A stretch of DNA of 64,000 nucleotides from Channallabes apus (Eukaryota > Chordata > Actinopteri > Siluriformes > Clariidae): assembly GCA_030522415.1 (NCBI GenBank), contig CM060115.1:9459579-9523578 (forward strand). Direction: 5' to 3'. The position numbers and the translations under genes are program-made. The notes under the pieces were generated by a model that saw only the letters and a program-made list of their open reading frames with translations, ran no database searches and was not told the origin of the DNA. Below, piece after piece: positions 22,690-34,049 of the stretch. Position 1 is the stretch's first letter. Each line of letters opens with the position of its first letter.

Positions 22690-24680
22690 TATAAAACATA
22701 AAGAAACCCTGCTGTTATAGAAAAATAACCAACTTCAATAGTAACATGAACTCTTCCATTGGTACGTCTTGATTACTTTCCTATAACGTCACATCACCAA
22801 GTGTTTTAATTCTTATTTATTACTTTAAAACCATGTTATAAAATTATCAAACCTCAGCCTCATGGGTCTGAACGAAGACTGAAGGTGAAGACCTCACTTA
22901 AACCTTCATTTCCTGAATCATTTAGTCCGGGAAGAGTGTTGGTATCCGAGCTGCAGAGTATTCAGAAACACCTCTATTTTCCACGTAGGGATTTTCCAGA
23001 GCATGAGCTACTGAATAAGATATAAACCTTTCAATCGGTGGAGAAAATTCAGCGTGCTATCAGGGGCGTTTACACACACATTGTGCAGTGAGAGGATAGA
23101 AGATGTGGAGACGGCTCGGTGCTGTGGAAAGGGGCAAGCTGGAGAGTGAGATTTGGGCAACAGAGGGGGTAGTGTAGCTTAATTAAATCAAACACACTAC
23201 ATACCTTTCACGTAACACACTCACACACACACTCACACACACTACAGTACAGAACCGCCTGTAGCACTAGACTTTCACATAACATACACCTTCATCCATT
23301 CTGTCCCTGTCCCTTCCTCTCTCTCTCCCCTAATCAAGACACCGTGATAAGAACCAGGCTCCCTGAAGCTGCTCACACACTCATCCTTGTCCTCCCTGTC
23401 TCACTTTCCTAATCAAGACACACCTGAAGTTCCAGATAAGAGCCGGGCTGTCTGTAACTACTGACCCGTACGCACACTCACACACCCTGTTCTCACAGAC
23501 ACAATAACACACAGCAGGGAGAGTATCCGCTGAGAGCTGATAGAGAGTTCGGGTGGCTCAGGCTTATTAATTTTCCATGATCAAATTTTGAGAGCAAACA
23601 TTAAGGCGAGGACAGTGAGGAAGCCGACTGCAGATAGACCCTCACCTCCAATCAAAAGCAAACCATGTCAACATGACCATCTACTGCTCGACAGCACTGA
23701 GATAAGCACCACTCCTCCTTTTCTTTTACCCCCAGTCACAGTACTGAGAGCAGACCACAGCATTGAAGGAGTATTAGATCACTCTTACATTTTTTTTTTT
23801 TTTTTTTTTGCCTTTTGCAATCTGGTATCTTTTTCGTCCACGAGGCGGGAATGCACATGAAGAAGTCGGAAGGTAATGCCAGCACTTTTATGAATAAAAA
23901 GAGCTGATTAATTATTTTTTTCCTGGAGAGGGAGTTGAGTGTGAGGCACAATTTAGTGTCACACATTGTTGAATAAAAGTATTAAGCTTAAAGAAAGGGA
24001 AGATGGATAAGGTATCCTGGATGGTTTCACTTTGATGAAATATAAAAATATATATATTATTATGATTATTATTATTATTGTGCTCAATATTTGTTTTTAT
24101 TAGCATTTTAATAAAAAAAATTCACTACCTTTCATTACATTTCATAGCCGTGGAAATAATTATTTCAAAAAACAAGCAAACAAAAAGCTACATCATAAAT
24201 ATACCTCAAGATCATTAGAAACTTGCAATAAAATTCAATGACATTTTAAACAATTTGTGTAACCTCTGTTCCTGAAGAAGCTTAAATCAAATGTACAGCC
24301 GCTTAAGCGTTCTTCTGAAGGATGCCTTGAAAGTTCTATGTACTGTACATCCAGATGCTTGCAAGTACTGTACTTTTCCTTAATCTATGGTTAAATGACC
24401 ATTGCAATCTTAATTATAGAATCTATATTAATTACACTATATGAAATATATTAATTAAATGACATTTAACCTAAGTTCTACATTTGTCCCTGAAAAAAAT
24501 GAAAGCATGAAAGAACCATGAAAGATTCTGACATTGAAACATTACAAACTGTACAAACATATCAGTACATGCTTTAAACTATTTTTCTTTTGCGACTGTA
24601 TGATTCCTTAACAACAAACCGTACAATTTGCAGTAATGAATTTGACATATTAATTACACTGCATTCAAAGCAACTGACTT
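22690..24680. other. Intergenic stretch; a short tandem duplication, no gene seen
   Basis: Two related segments at about 23330-23385 and 23405-23470 each contain CTAATCAAGACAC followed by GATAAGA-type (GATA) and GGCT words, a roughly 80-bp tandem duplication. CA-rich DNA lies around 23220-23250 and a poly-T run at 23791-23809. No coding sequence is supported. Confidence 0.35.
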
Positions 24681-24689
24681 GTGCTACAT

Positions 24690-25005
24690 TGTTGAAACAA
24701 TGGTGAATTGTCACAGTTGAAGGTCTCCCACTGCGCTACAGAACGTTTACATAGATGCCACTACTGACAAGAGCAATGTGCAGAGATAGATGAAGAAGTT
24801 TAAGGAAGGAGAAAGCAGCATTGAAAACAAAACCATGCAGTGAGAGACCGTCAACTGTGACAAAAGGGGGTTTTCAAAGAGGATTCAAGAGTTGGGTTTG
24901 ACGTGTCACAAATGCATGGCTTGTGATGGAGACAATATTGAGTAGTACCTTGTATAGAGAAAAAGTTTCGCTACTAAGAGTTGCTATTTGAACAACCTAC
25001 TGTAT
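24690..25005 (+). pseudogene. Mariner-like transposase relic with internal deletion
   Basis: Plus-strand reading in broken frames gives KSNVQRWMKKFKEGESSIEN, then ETVNCD, the DNA-binding end of a mariner transposase. This joins directly to a short segment resembling DGDNIE near the protein's carboxyl end. The catalytic domain is absent. Terminal repeats were not confirmed. Confidence 0.4.
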
Positions 25006-25871
25006 GTCAGTTAATAAAAAACGTTATGCCCACATTTGCAGAACTTTCAATACAGCTCTTGTATGTAAACTGGACAAAAAAATAAATAATGGTAAATAAT
25101 GGTAAAAACAAAAAAACAAAGAAATATTATTTATGCACATCACAAACTTCATTTATTTAAGTTAAATAGATCTAATATCAATATGTAAAAGCTGCACAAT
25201 CTTTTTTGAGTGTAAAACCCTGCAAGTGTTGATTCTATATCAGAATCTTTTTAAACGCTATGCACTCATAATTATACCGAGCCAATTCATAAACACAACG
25301 CAAGTATTTCATCAATGCTTAAACTAACCGCCCCCTCCAAAAAAAAAATAAAAATTCCTTCCCAGGTGTGTTTGACTAATGGCATTTAGTTAGTAACCTA
25401 GTAACCCAGTGTAAGTATCTATCCAATTATTTAAACTTCAAAGCACTTTTTGTACTGTAGGTCTGCCAAATGCCTAAATGTAAATGTAAATGCTCTAGTG
25501 TGTGTTCTTATCAAAACAATTTCTAAATTATATATATTTAGGGGGTCATAAACCCTTAATTACACAAAAATACTATTGACAAATGATTGACTTTATTAAT
25601 GAAATAACACTTCATTTTTATATACATAAAACATATTTATTTATTTTGCATTTAGAACTTTACAAAGGTCTGTTTCCAAGTCTGGGTTCAGAACTAGAAC
25701 CTTTGGAAAGATATGAACCCTAGTTTTACAAAGACAAATATCTGATAAATGTAAATGTGTAATCAATTACATTTATTACATTAATTGTATTAAAAATACA
25801 ATTTAAAACAATGTGTTTAACCTTAATTTATGGAACTAGAGTAAACTGATTTTGTCCACCTGAATGAACCC

Positions 25872-26210
25872 AGGCGGCGGCAGGGTCCGGGTTCGATTCC
25901 CCAGACAGGCTCGATTCCCATCTCTGTGTGCATGGAGTTTGCATGTTCTCCCCGTGCTTGGTGGGTTTCCTCCGGGTACTCCGGTTTCCTCCCACAGTCC
26001 AAAGATATGCAGGTTAGGCTAATTGGCGTTCCTAAAATTGCCCGTAGTGTGTGAGTGTGTGTATGAGTGTGTGCCCTGCGATGGATTGGCACCCTGTCCA
26101 GGGTGTACTCCGCCTAGTGCCCGAAGTCTCCTGGGATAGGCTCCAGGTCCCCCGCGACCCTGAACACAGGATTAAGCGGTATAGAAAATGAATGAATGAA
26201 TGAATAATGC
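25872..26210 (+). mobile_element. tRNA-derived SINE (family A), most complete copy
   Basis: B-box GGGTTCGATTCCC is followed by the characteristic body GTGCATGGAGTTTGCATG, CTCCCCGTGCTTGGTGGG, GGATTGGCACCCTGTCCAGG. The 3' end is GGATTAAGCGGTATAGAAAA plus (TGAA)n. This is one of the commonest dispersed fish repeats. A tail fragment of the same family lies at 26360-26412. Confidence 0.8.
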
Positions 26211-26359
26211 ATTTGCTAAACTCGTTACTATATTAATTACTTTGATGTTGTTCAAGCGACTGGTGTATGTAAAAAGATCAAATGTAGAACCCTTGGCTAT
26301 TTTAACTTTAGTTTTTAATTAAATGGCGTTTCAGCTAAAGGGCCAAAACTAAAACCTAA

Positions 26360-26412
26360 AGGTGCCCTGTGATGGATTGGCACCCTGTCCAGGGTGTACT
26401 GTACCCTGCCTT
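26360..26412 (+). repeat. SINE family A tail fragment with a 5-bp CTGTA insertion
   Basis: TGTGATGGATTGGCACCCTG is followed by CCAGGGTGTACTGTACCCTGCC. The copy at 33.95 kb reads CCAGGGTGTACCCTGCC at the same place, so this copy differs by a 5-bp insertion that creates GTACTGTAC. Confidence 0.65.
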
Positions 26413-26419
26413 GTGTAAG

Positions 26420-27640
26420 AAAATCAAGCAGACAGAATGCATAATCTGAGTTACACTTTAGTCTGAAAATTAACAGATTATGACTAACTAGTTAAAATGA
26501 GTTTGAAAAGGAGTATTATTTGCAAACTATAAAGAATCCATATAGGACTCTGCAAAAAGAATGTTGTTCCATTGGAAACTAGAACTAGAACTTTATGAGC
26601 TCCAAACTATGGAAAAACACATTACAGTACCATGTCCCGAAGAACCATGTTTAGACATTGGGGTTTGTACATTTTTGTATATATTTTTTAAATATATTAT
26701 TGTATGCTTACATTATTGCATATTTTTATGTTTAAATGAATTACAAAATGGCATGAAGTGGCAACAATGGAATTTTTTAAAAGTAAAAATAGTCTTAGAA
26801 AAAGTCGTGACATTTTGACATTTTCAATGAGTGGAAGGGGAAGTATTTCAGTGAGTGAAAGTATACGGTTCCTTGCCCATCTTGGGTAAGAACTTTTCCC
26901 AAATGTGCATAAAAAAAAGAATTTAATTAAAAAAAAAAAAAATTAAGCCCGCATTTATTTGTATAACATGTTTAGATGCAAATTTTTGAGTTTAAATTAA
27001 TATAATATCTGAGTATTTTTGCAAAAAAGCCCTGACACAAAACTGTATTCTTTGCATGCTTCCTGTGGAATGTACTGTATATCGCAATAAATATTATCGA
27101 TTATATTACAGATTACAACTTACTGGCAGCTGAGTAAGTGTTTATTGCTCTGTAAAATCTTCTTCTGTAACTCAGGCTTAGCAGACAGAACTTCAGGATC
27201 TCAGCTGTTTGCTTTAATGCAGTGAAACACTATGAAGCAATCCTAACCCAGAAACGTGGCATTGTTCCAACACTCAGCTATGACACATAGTGGGATGTGT
27301 CATAACAACCCAGTGGCTTGTTATGACATACTCAACTTTTTCTCCCCAAAAATTCAAAATTACAATCTTAGACGTACAACGAAGGTGGTATAACAAAAGA
27401 AAAGCAAAGTAAATAAAGCATCACACGTTGCTCTGGTATTCAAGTATTTATTTTACTCTAGATCTGTGTGGCTTAGCCAATGTTCTATTACCCTGTATCC
27501 AAAGCTAGAAGTGATCATATATTTTCTACTCATGTATGTGACACGGAGGCACATTTTCCATGACCAGAGCAAACAACAAAGCAACACAGCAACAAATAGT
27601 ATTTCAATTGAACTTGGTCAATTCTATGCACATTAAGAAA
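26420..27640. other. Intergenic stretch, no gene or clear repeat seen
   Basis: AT-rich with poly-A runs (about 26926-26943). Open frames here lack any recognisable domain. Confidence 0.3.
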
Positions 27641-27739
27641 GTTACAAATTTGGCTCGGACTAATCTTGTGGTGCATGTGGTCTGACATGTCCAAATGGCA
27701 TGCTCAATATGTGTTCCTTCATGCATTTAGTTCCCAGTT

Positions 27740-28011
27740 ACTGTTTCTTCTTTGTCTTCTTTGTCTTTCGGCTGTTCCCTTTCAGGGGTCGCCACAGCGA
27801 ATCATCTGCCTCCATCTAACCCTATCCTCTGCATCCTCTTCTCTCACACCAACTAACTTCATGTCCTCTCTCACTGCATCCATAAATCTCCTCTTTGGTC
27901 TTCCTCTAGACCTCCTGCCTGGCAGTTCCAACCTCAGCATCCTCCTACCGATATATTCACAATCTCTCCTCTGAACATGTCCAAACCACCTCAATCTGGC
28001 CTCTCTGACTT
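27740..28011 (-). mobile_element. 5'-truncated RTE LINE (3' end only)
   Basis: Minus strand encodes RWFGHVQRRDCEYIGRRMLR to RWRQMIRCGDP, followed by the 3' end. It is nearly identical to 60195-60450 of the full-length RTE copy (one Asp/Glu difference in the ORF). Its 5' edge is at about 28010. It interrupts the first of the two duplicated units; the empty site is seen at about 28376. Confidence 0.85.
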
Positions 28012-28080
28012 GGAAGCTTAACTTTTATACACCTTCTTCTCAAAAACCATGTATAGAAACATTACAATGCAAATTCAATG

Positions 28081-28272
28081 CTATGTGGGTTTTGCTTTGC
28101 ACATTCAGCATTCAATAAGACAATGACCAAGTTATCCCTTTTGGCCTCTGTCTTCCTCTGAGCACTCTTCATGATCCATCTTAGCATTGTCTACATCATG
28201 CCATACAACCTAGCTAGGACATGGTCGTCTAGGAACCTGTGCTACGAAGATTTTGCAGATGTTCGAATTCTG
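28081..28272 (+). pseudogene. FFAR pseudogene fragment (TM3 end to extracellular loop 2)
   Basis: Base-level similarity to 29165-29365 of the downstream receptor gene is clear: CACATTCAGCATTC against CCCATTCAGCATTC, then CTCCATCTTAGCATTGTCTAC against GATCCATCTTAGCATTGTCTAC, then CGTCTAGGAACCTGTGCTACGAAGA. It covers about 65 codons of the receptor (roughly residues 105-173) and contains stops (for example CTCTGA at about 28159) and small indels. It is a non-functional partial duplicate upstream of the intact gene. Confidence 0.8.
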
Positions 28273-28778
28273 CGAACAATTCATTAGACCAATCCTGTGG
28301 TGCATGTGGTCTCACATGTCCAAATGGCATGTTCAAAACTTGTTCCTTTATGCAGTTAGTTCCCATTTACTGTTTGATGCACAAACTTTTATACAACTTC
28401 TTCTCAAAAACCATATACTGTTCAGAGACATTAAAATGCAAAAAAAGCCCCACTGGGTGTACAGTAGGTATCTAGTAGAGTTTGCAAATCCATCAATAAG
28501 GTATATACAGTATATACAGTAATTAGTAATAACACGTATTGGCAACACCCCCACACCCAGAAATCTGAATCTATGCTTAGGCTTTACCTTCATCTTATGT
28601 GCGTTCTACTGTACATCTTTGCTTGCCCTTATGTCTGTTCCTCATCAAGCTCCCGAAGCAAATGTGTCCATATCCATCTTTTCTTCTTCCCTTCCCTCCC
28701 CTTTTTCTTCTCTTACCTTACAAAAACATTCACACTTTCTTCAACTGTATAATATCCCATGCTTAATATTGCTCTCCT

Positions 28779-28854
28779 TTTTTGTGTTTTTCAGGACTGA
28801 CAAAAAACATGAGGTAAGGCCTCCTGGCAAATACATTTTTCCAACAAGCAAGCC
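28779..28854 (+). promoter_or_regulatory. Splice acceptor and minimal upstream ORF before FFAR gene 2
   Basis: A pyrimidine-rich acceptor, TTTTTTGTGTTTTTCAG, ends at 28794, implying an upstream non-coding exon. Between it and the receptor ATG, ATG-AGG-TAA (28809-28817) forms a two-codon upstream ORF. GTAAGG at 28814 could alternatively be used as a donor. Confidence 0.45.
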
Positions 28855-29835
28855 ATGCAGGAGTGCAAGACCATCCTTTGCCTTTCGGTCTACATCATCA
28901 CCTTCGTCACAGGCTTCCCCTGCAACATTCTGGCCTTCTACACGTTCAGCTGTAAGGTGTGGAGAAAGCCAGTGCCCATCGACATCCTCCTGCTCAACCT
29001 GACCGTCTCCGACCTGCTATTCCTTCTCTTTCTGCCGTTCAAGATGCAAGAAGTGGTCGACGACATGCACTGGGACATGCCGTACTTCCTGTGTCCGCTA
29101 TCTGGCTTCGTCTTCTACATGACCATCTATAACAGCGTGTTTTTTCTCACTGCAGTAAGTGTTGAGCGATATCTGGGTGTTGCTTTCCCCATTCAGCATT
29201 CGATGAGACGACGGCCCATTTATGCCGTGCTGGCCTCCATCTTCCTCTGGGCGCTCTCCATGCTCCATCTTAGCATTGTCTACGTCGTGCCGTACTACAA
29301 CCCAGCTGGGACAGGGCCACCGTCTAGGAACGTGTGTTACGAAGAGTTTACAGATGCCCAGCTGCAAATTCTGCTGCCTGTACGCTTGGAGCTGTGCATC
29401 GTGCTCTTCTGCATCCCGCTGCTCATCTGCACTTTCTGCTACATCAACTTCATTTGCATCCTGTCGCGTTTGCCAAACATTGGCAGACGGAGGAAGCTTC
29501 GAGCCATTGGACTTGCCTTGGGCACGCTGCTGGTGTTCGCTCTGTGCTTTGGACCCTACAACGTCTCGCACGTGGTCGGATTCATCACCAGGCGCAGCCC
29601 TGAATGGAGGGACAAGGCGCTGCTACTCAGCACTTTCAACGCCTGCCTGGATCCATTCATCTTTTACCTGTCGTCGGCAGCCGTCCGGAACATGTTGGCA
29701 TCAGTGGCTCAGGGTGTGTGGCACAGAATAAAGGCAGGTTGCCTTTATGTTTTTTTCTGCTGGAGAATGAGAAACAAGGAGCACGAAAGCACTAAAAACA
29801 CATTTCCAATTCCGGGCGAGATTAACGCTCTTTGA
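28855..29835 (+). CDS. ffar2: Free fatty acid receptor 2/3-like GPCR (FFAR gene 2)
   Basis: A 326-residue seven-transmembrane receptor paralogous to the product of the gene at 10.07 kb, in the same orientation. Shared landmarks are GFPCNILAFYTF (TM1), DILLLNLTVSDLLFLLFLPF (TM2), ERYLGVAFP (Glu104-Arg105-Tyr106), PVRLEL in TM5, GPYNVSHVVGF in TM6 and NACLDPFIFYL in TM7. The four FFAR2-type ligand-contact positions are kept (His138, Arg177, His239, Arg252), as are the loop cysteines (Cys80, Cys161). Loop 2 has an extra PAGTGPPSR stretch compared with gene 1. The coding exon is visibly GC-richer than its flanks and uses many GC-ending codons, unlike gene 1. The predicted role is a cell-surface short-chain fatty acid receptor. 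Assignment to ffar2 rather than ffar3 is uncertain. Confidence 0.93.
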   Translation: MQECKTILCLSVYIITFVTGFPCNILAFYTFSCKVWRKPVPIDILLLNLTVSDLLFLLFLPFKMQEVVDDMHWDMPYFLCPLSGFVFYMTIYNSVFFLTAVSVERYLGVAFPIQHSMRRRPIYAVLASIFLWALSMLHLSIVYVVPYYNPAGTGPPSRNVCYEEFTDAQLQILLPVRLELCIVLFCIPLLICTFCYINFICILSRLPNIGRRRKLRAIGLALGTLLVFALCFGPYNVSHVVGFITRRSPEWRDKALLLSTFNACLDPFIFYLSSAAVRNMLASVAQGVWHRIKAGCLYVFFCWRMRNKEHESTKNTFPIPGEINAL

Positions 29836-29839
29836 CAGA

Positions 29840-32070
29840 AATTGTTGGTGAAAACAGGATTCCAGAATCCTTCCGGGAAAAACGATGCGCCCATTTCATC
29901 TGAATTTTATTTTTATCCCCAAAGGAACAATTATACAGCGCATGGAATAGCTGGGGATTTGGAACTTAGCTTAAAAAGACACTGAGATGACACTTCAGGC
30001 AGTAAAATCCGCTCTTTGGAGGTTATATATTTCTGGGAAACAAATTGTGATGTTATATAGAAAAGAGAACTTTAGTGTAGTGAATGGACCAAACAGCATT
30101 ATGGGATTTGAACATAAAATCTGATCTACCACAGGTCTTGCAGTGTACTGTATTTCGGCATTTGTGCATGTCTTCATATATGTACTGCCCATATGCTTTC
30201 TGCATAGAGTAAGGGCGTCACACAGGAGATTTATGAGTCCTCTGTACCAGAAGAAAGACATCATATACGACCCACTGTGTACACACGACAGCCATATATT
30301 GAGTGTTTGCAAACAGAAGGCCTGTGGTTTATGAAGGTCTGGCCTTGGATATGTTTTCTTGTCCTTGCTTCTTCAGCCGGAATTAAAGACACGCACCGCA
30401 CCGGGCAAATTGAACGGTGGGCGAAAAAAAAGGACCCTTCACCTGGACTGTTCATTATGATTGGGTGGAGATTAAGCACAGAGTCACAGTTTGTTCAGCG
30501 TAGAGATAAAGGATCTGCAATACTTGGGTCAATAGAACTCACTCTTTCACCTATTCCATGTTAATATTATCAGCTTATTTGGTTCTGGGAAAAACGAACA
30601 ATAGGTGATGGACTGGGAGTTAACAGCAGACGTTTATTCGAGAGATAAAAAAGGGAAGATAGAGCAAACACACATGCGCACACAGACACAGACCCAGACC
30701 CAGGCACATGCACATATTCCAGCTTTCAATATGAACTCATTTTTACCTTCATTCCAGGAAATGACAAAACATCTAAACGTTTCATACCTCAACACAGGAA
30801 AACAATAAAAAGCAAAGAAAGAAATACAAATAAAACCTTGTTTTTAATGAAATTCCTTAAATCTTACAACAGCGAAGTCTGATTATCTTGTCAACCCTAC
30901 CGCAAAGAGCAATTCATCAGGCCCAGACTGAAATTAGCTGTCATTACTTAACGTGTTTATTGGAGAACCATGAGGAGTATATTGCTTATTGTAATGTCTG
31001 CCGTCCGTTTCTGGCCTCTACGGCATCGTAAAATTTTTTATAGTATATTTGCCTCTTGCTCATAACCGTCTCGAATCTCCCTACAGGATACTGGTGCATG
31101 AGTTATGATTTATGACCATAATAAATATTTGGATAAGGTTATTGTTTTTGATTGCTAATCTTGGGCAATGTGTGTGTGAGTGTGTGTGTGTGTAAATGTT
31201 CTCCAGTAAGCATGTGCAGCGAGAAGCAAATGCACAGTTGCTTTGGTTTTGTGCCTCATCAAGTTTGATACACAGGGAACAAGTTATTCATAATTTATCA
31301 TCTGTAGCCTGTTAGCAAACATAAGATGACCAATTTTTTTTTCTTCTATTTTTTGGAAGGTAAATATCCAGGGAGTGTTGGAACTGAACACAGATTACTG
31401 TTAGTCACAATACAGTATATGGCTATTCTAATAAATCTGACCTGGTGTTGACCTCTTGTTTAACATGAACTGTATTCACACCAAATTATTGAACAAAACT
31501 TCACTTTAGAGCATCGCCAGCGTCCTCCTCTTCCACCGATGTTTCACTTCGGTGCATGATGGTACTGTACTGTAGCTCCAATTATAGTTATGCATCAAGC
31601 GACCGCATGGCCGTCAATCATCCCCTAAGGTTTATAACAGGACAGTAATACAGTAGCAGACAGAATGCAACAGCCTTCCAGACTTAGTGAGTACATGTCT
31701 CATGTACTGTACTCACATCACTCTTTTAAGTCTGTGGCTTTTACTGTAAGTGTTGTAATGTTACTTCTCTGTTTTAAAACCTGTGAAAGCAAAAGAGATG
31801 GGGGGGAAAAAAGGGACATTTATTTGAAAGTAAAACTAAATACTGCACTACAAACTAAGTTCAACACAGTGCTTAAACTACAGTATCTTACAAAATTTTG
31901 TTAGCTATATAACACGGTGTTCACACAACATCCAAACTGCGTAATATCTAAAGCTGTGGATGAAAGTGTTGAGAGTGACACAAATGATACATTTTCATAA
32001 AGTCAGTGTTTTTAGATCGTTTTGTCAGATGTTACTCTGGTATACTGAAGTATAATTACAAGCATTTCAT
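29840..32070. other. 3' flank of FFAR gene 2 and intergenic DNA
   Basis: Probably holds the receptor 3' UTR. No canonical AATAAA was seen within the first 300 bases after the stop. The TACAGTA/TACTGTA word is frequent at 31400-31890. No gene is supported. Confidence 0.3.
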
Positions 32071-32074
32071 TTCA

Positions 32075-32560
32075 AGTGTCAAAGGCTTTTATTGACATTT
32101 ACATTCATTTTATGCAAAAAGTCAATATTTCTAGTGATTTTTTCAAGACCTCTGCAATTCAACCTGGCATGCTGTCAATCAACTTCTGCGCCTCATTCTG
32201 ATTGATGGCGGTTCCTTCTTGCATAATCAATGCTTGGAGATGGTCAGAATTTGTGGGGTTTTGTTTGTTCACCCTCCTCTTGAGTACTGACCACAGATGT
32301 TTTGTTCTCCGAGCCACTTAGTTATCACTTTTTCCCAATAGTAAGGAGCTCCATCGTGCTGGGAAAGGCATTGTACAGTACGTCACCAAACTCTTCTTGG
32401 ATGGTTGGGAGAAGTTGCTCTCAGAGGATGTTTTTGTTCCATTCTTTATTCATGGCTGTGTTCTCAGGCCGAATTGCGAGTGAGCCCACTCCCTTGACTG
32501 AAAAGCAACCCTACACATGAATGGTCTCATGTTGCTTTACTGCTGGCATGACATAGGACT
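32075..32560 (-). pseudogene. Tc1/mariner-type transposase fragment, degraded
   Basis: Minus-strand reading in broken frames contains stretches resembling the central part of a fish Tc1-type transposase. These are the region of GSLTIRPENTAMNKEWNKN, and segments around FGDVLYNAFPSTMELL and CGQYSRGG. Both ends and part of the middle are missing and stops are frequent. A 9-bp GTACAGTAC word at 32373-32381 lies inside. Confidence 0.5.
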
Positions 32561-32704
32561 GATTTTTTTTTTCTTTGTAATTGTATCTTTAGGTGATTTG
32601 TAGTCTGTCACTGTAAAACATCACATCTAATCTAACCTTTGAGATTAGTGTGCAGCCATCTATCACATCATAAATGTGTGTGTAGATATGTGTTATGTGT
32701 ACTG

Positions 32705-32752
32705 TAGATAGATAGATAGATGGATGGATGGATGGATGGATAGATAGATAGA
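32705..32752. repeat. Compound GATA/GATG microsatellite
   Basis: Tandem GATA, GGAT and GATA units. Confidence 0.9.
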
Positions 32753-33749
32753 ATAAACATTTTACTGTATATAAAACAGCTGCTGTTGGCTGCACACTGA
32801 TCCCAAATCAATGCAAAAATGCCCCCAAACAGCTGGCTGTCATGATAACAGTTCAGTAAGCATGCAACCTCATTATTACCTCAGGGGCAAATATGGTGGT
32901 GTAGTCAAGATGAAGCTATCCAGTGTGTTGTCCCCTTGCACCGACATTTCTGTGCTACACAGAGGAACGACAGGTGTAAAATGCCATAGAAACATGCTGG
33001 ACATTTCTTCGTCTCCATCATTACTGTGATTATTCTGCTTATTTATCCTCAGTCATGCAGTCATAGCACACCCTGCTTCTGTCTGAATTTCAACACTAAA
33101 AGATTGGGTGGAAGGTTATGGTTGCAGCCTACAGTTGCACGTTGTACGATTTAAATCCTTCAGTCGGATATTTCTTACACAGAATGTTAATTTATTGTAG
33201 TGTGTTACTGTACATAGGCACAGTATTTCTCATTTTAAAAAGTTTAATGCTTCACCTAAAACATCTGGTAGTGGAATTTTGGGACTGTTTGGGAGTACAA
33301 GTTAAACAGGCGAAATACGATTTCAATAATTTTGGAATAATTTTATAAGTAAGAAATAAAACGCTACACCCCAGTGGTGTGTTGTTTTATTAAAATAATA
33401 AATGATCATGTGATACTACAGTATATGGCCTAATGTAAATCGAGATCCACGTTCCCTGGGACACATTCCAAGCTCAGTATAGGCGGAATAGATAAAGAAT
33501 GTTTATTGCCAATTAAAACACTGTACTGTATAAACACTGCAGTGTGTTAATTCAACATAGAGAATTTTCCAGTGTAGTGTAAAAGTAATGTGCAATGTTC
33601 ACGTTCTTACTTTGTTTCTTCACTTCCTTTTGACGGTAACAAGGGAAAAAAATGCAGCTTGTTGATTTTGCCTACTAACACTGGAGACTCCTTCCGTACC
33701 ATTTAGTTAATGTCTTATAGAAATCTTCACCATTTGAAACAATCACACA

Positions 33750-34045
33750 TCCAGGGGTGTGGGTTCGAATCTCACTTTCGCTCATGCTCTACCTGTGCTT
33801 GGTGGGTTCCTCTACAGTAGGTACAGTAGTCCGGATTCCTCCTAAAGTCAAAGGTCATGCAAAGAACTGGTGTTTTGATTGATGTCATGTCTTAGTACAT
33901 GATATGCGTATGTAATTGTGTGTACGTGAGCCATGTATTGGGTTGGCACTCCCTCCAGGGTGTACCCTGCCTTGTGCCCCAAGTTCCCTGAGATAGATTC
34001 CAGGCCCCTTGCAACCCTACACAGTATATGTGGAATGTTTAAAGA
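33750..34045 (+). mobile_element. tRNA-derived SINE (family A), diverged
   Basis: B-box GGGTTCGAATCTC, GTGCTTGGTGGG, GGGTTGGCACTCCCTCCAGG and GAGATAGATTCCAGGCCCC follow family A order. Between GGTGGGTTCCTCT and GTCCGGATTCCTCC this copy carries extra ACAGTA/AGTAG insertions absent from the copy at 25.96 kb. Confidence 0.7.
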
Positions 34046-34049
34046 ATAA

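Larger units (their letters stand above)
27655..28450. repeat. Two copies of a roughly 170-bp unit around an FFAR pseudogene fragment
   Basis: CTTGTGGTGCATGTGGTCTG (27665) and CCTGTGGTGCATGTGGTCTC (28295) begin two related stretches. Both continue through CATGTCCAAATGGCATG, TAGTTCCCA..TTACTGTTT and TTTTATACA.CTTCTTCTC to AATGCAAA. In the first copy the unit is interrupted by a truncated RTE LINE. In the second copy (28285-28450) it is continuous. The FFAR fragment lies between the two units. Confidence 0.7.

Noticed and set aside
29098..29731. Overlapping open frames of 89-169 codons inside the second receptor gene
   Set aside because: They overlap the intact receptor frame and show no domain; a by-product of its GC-rich codons.
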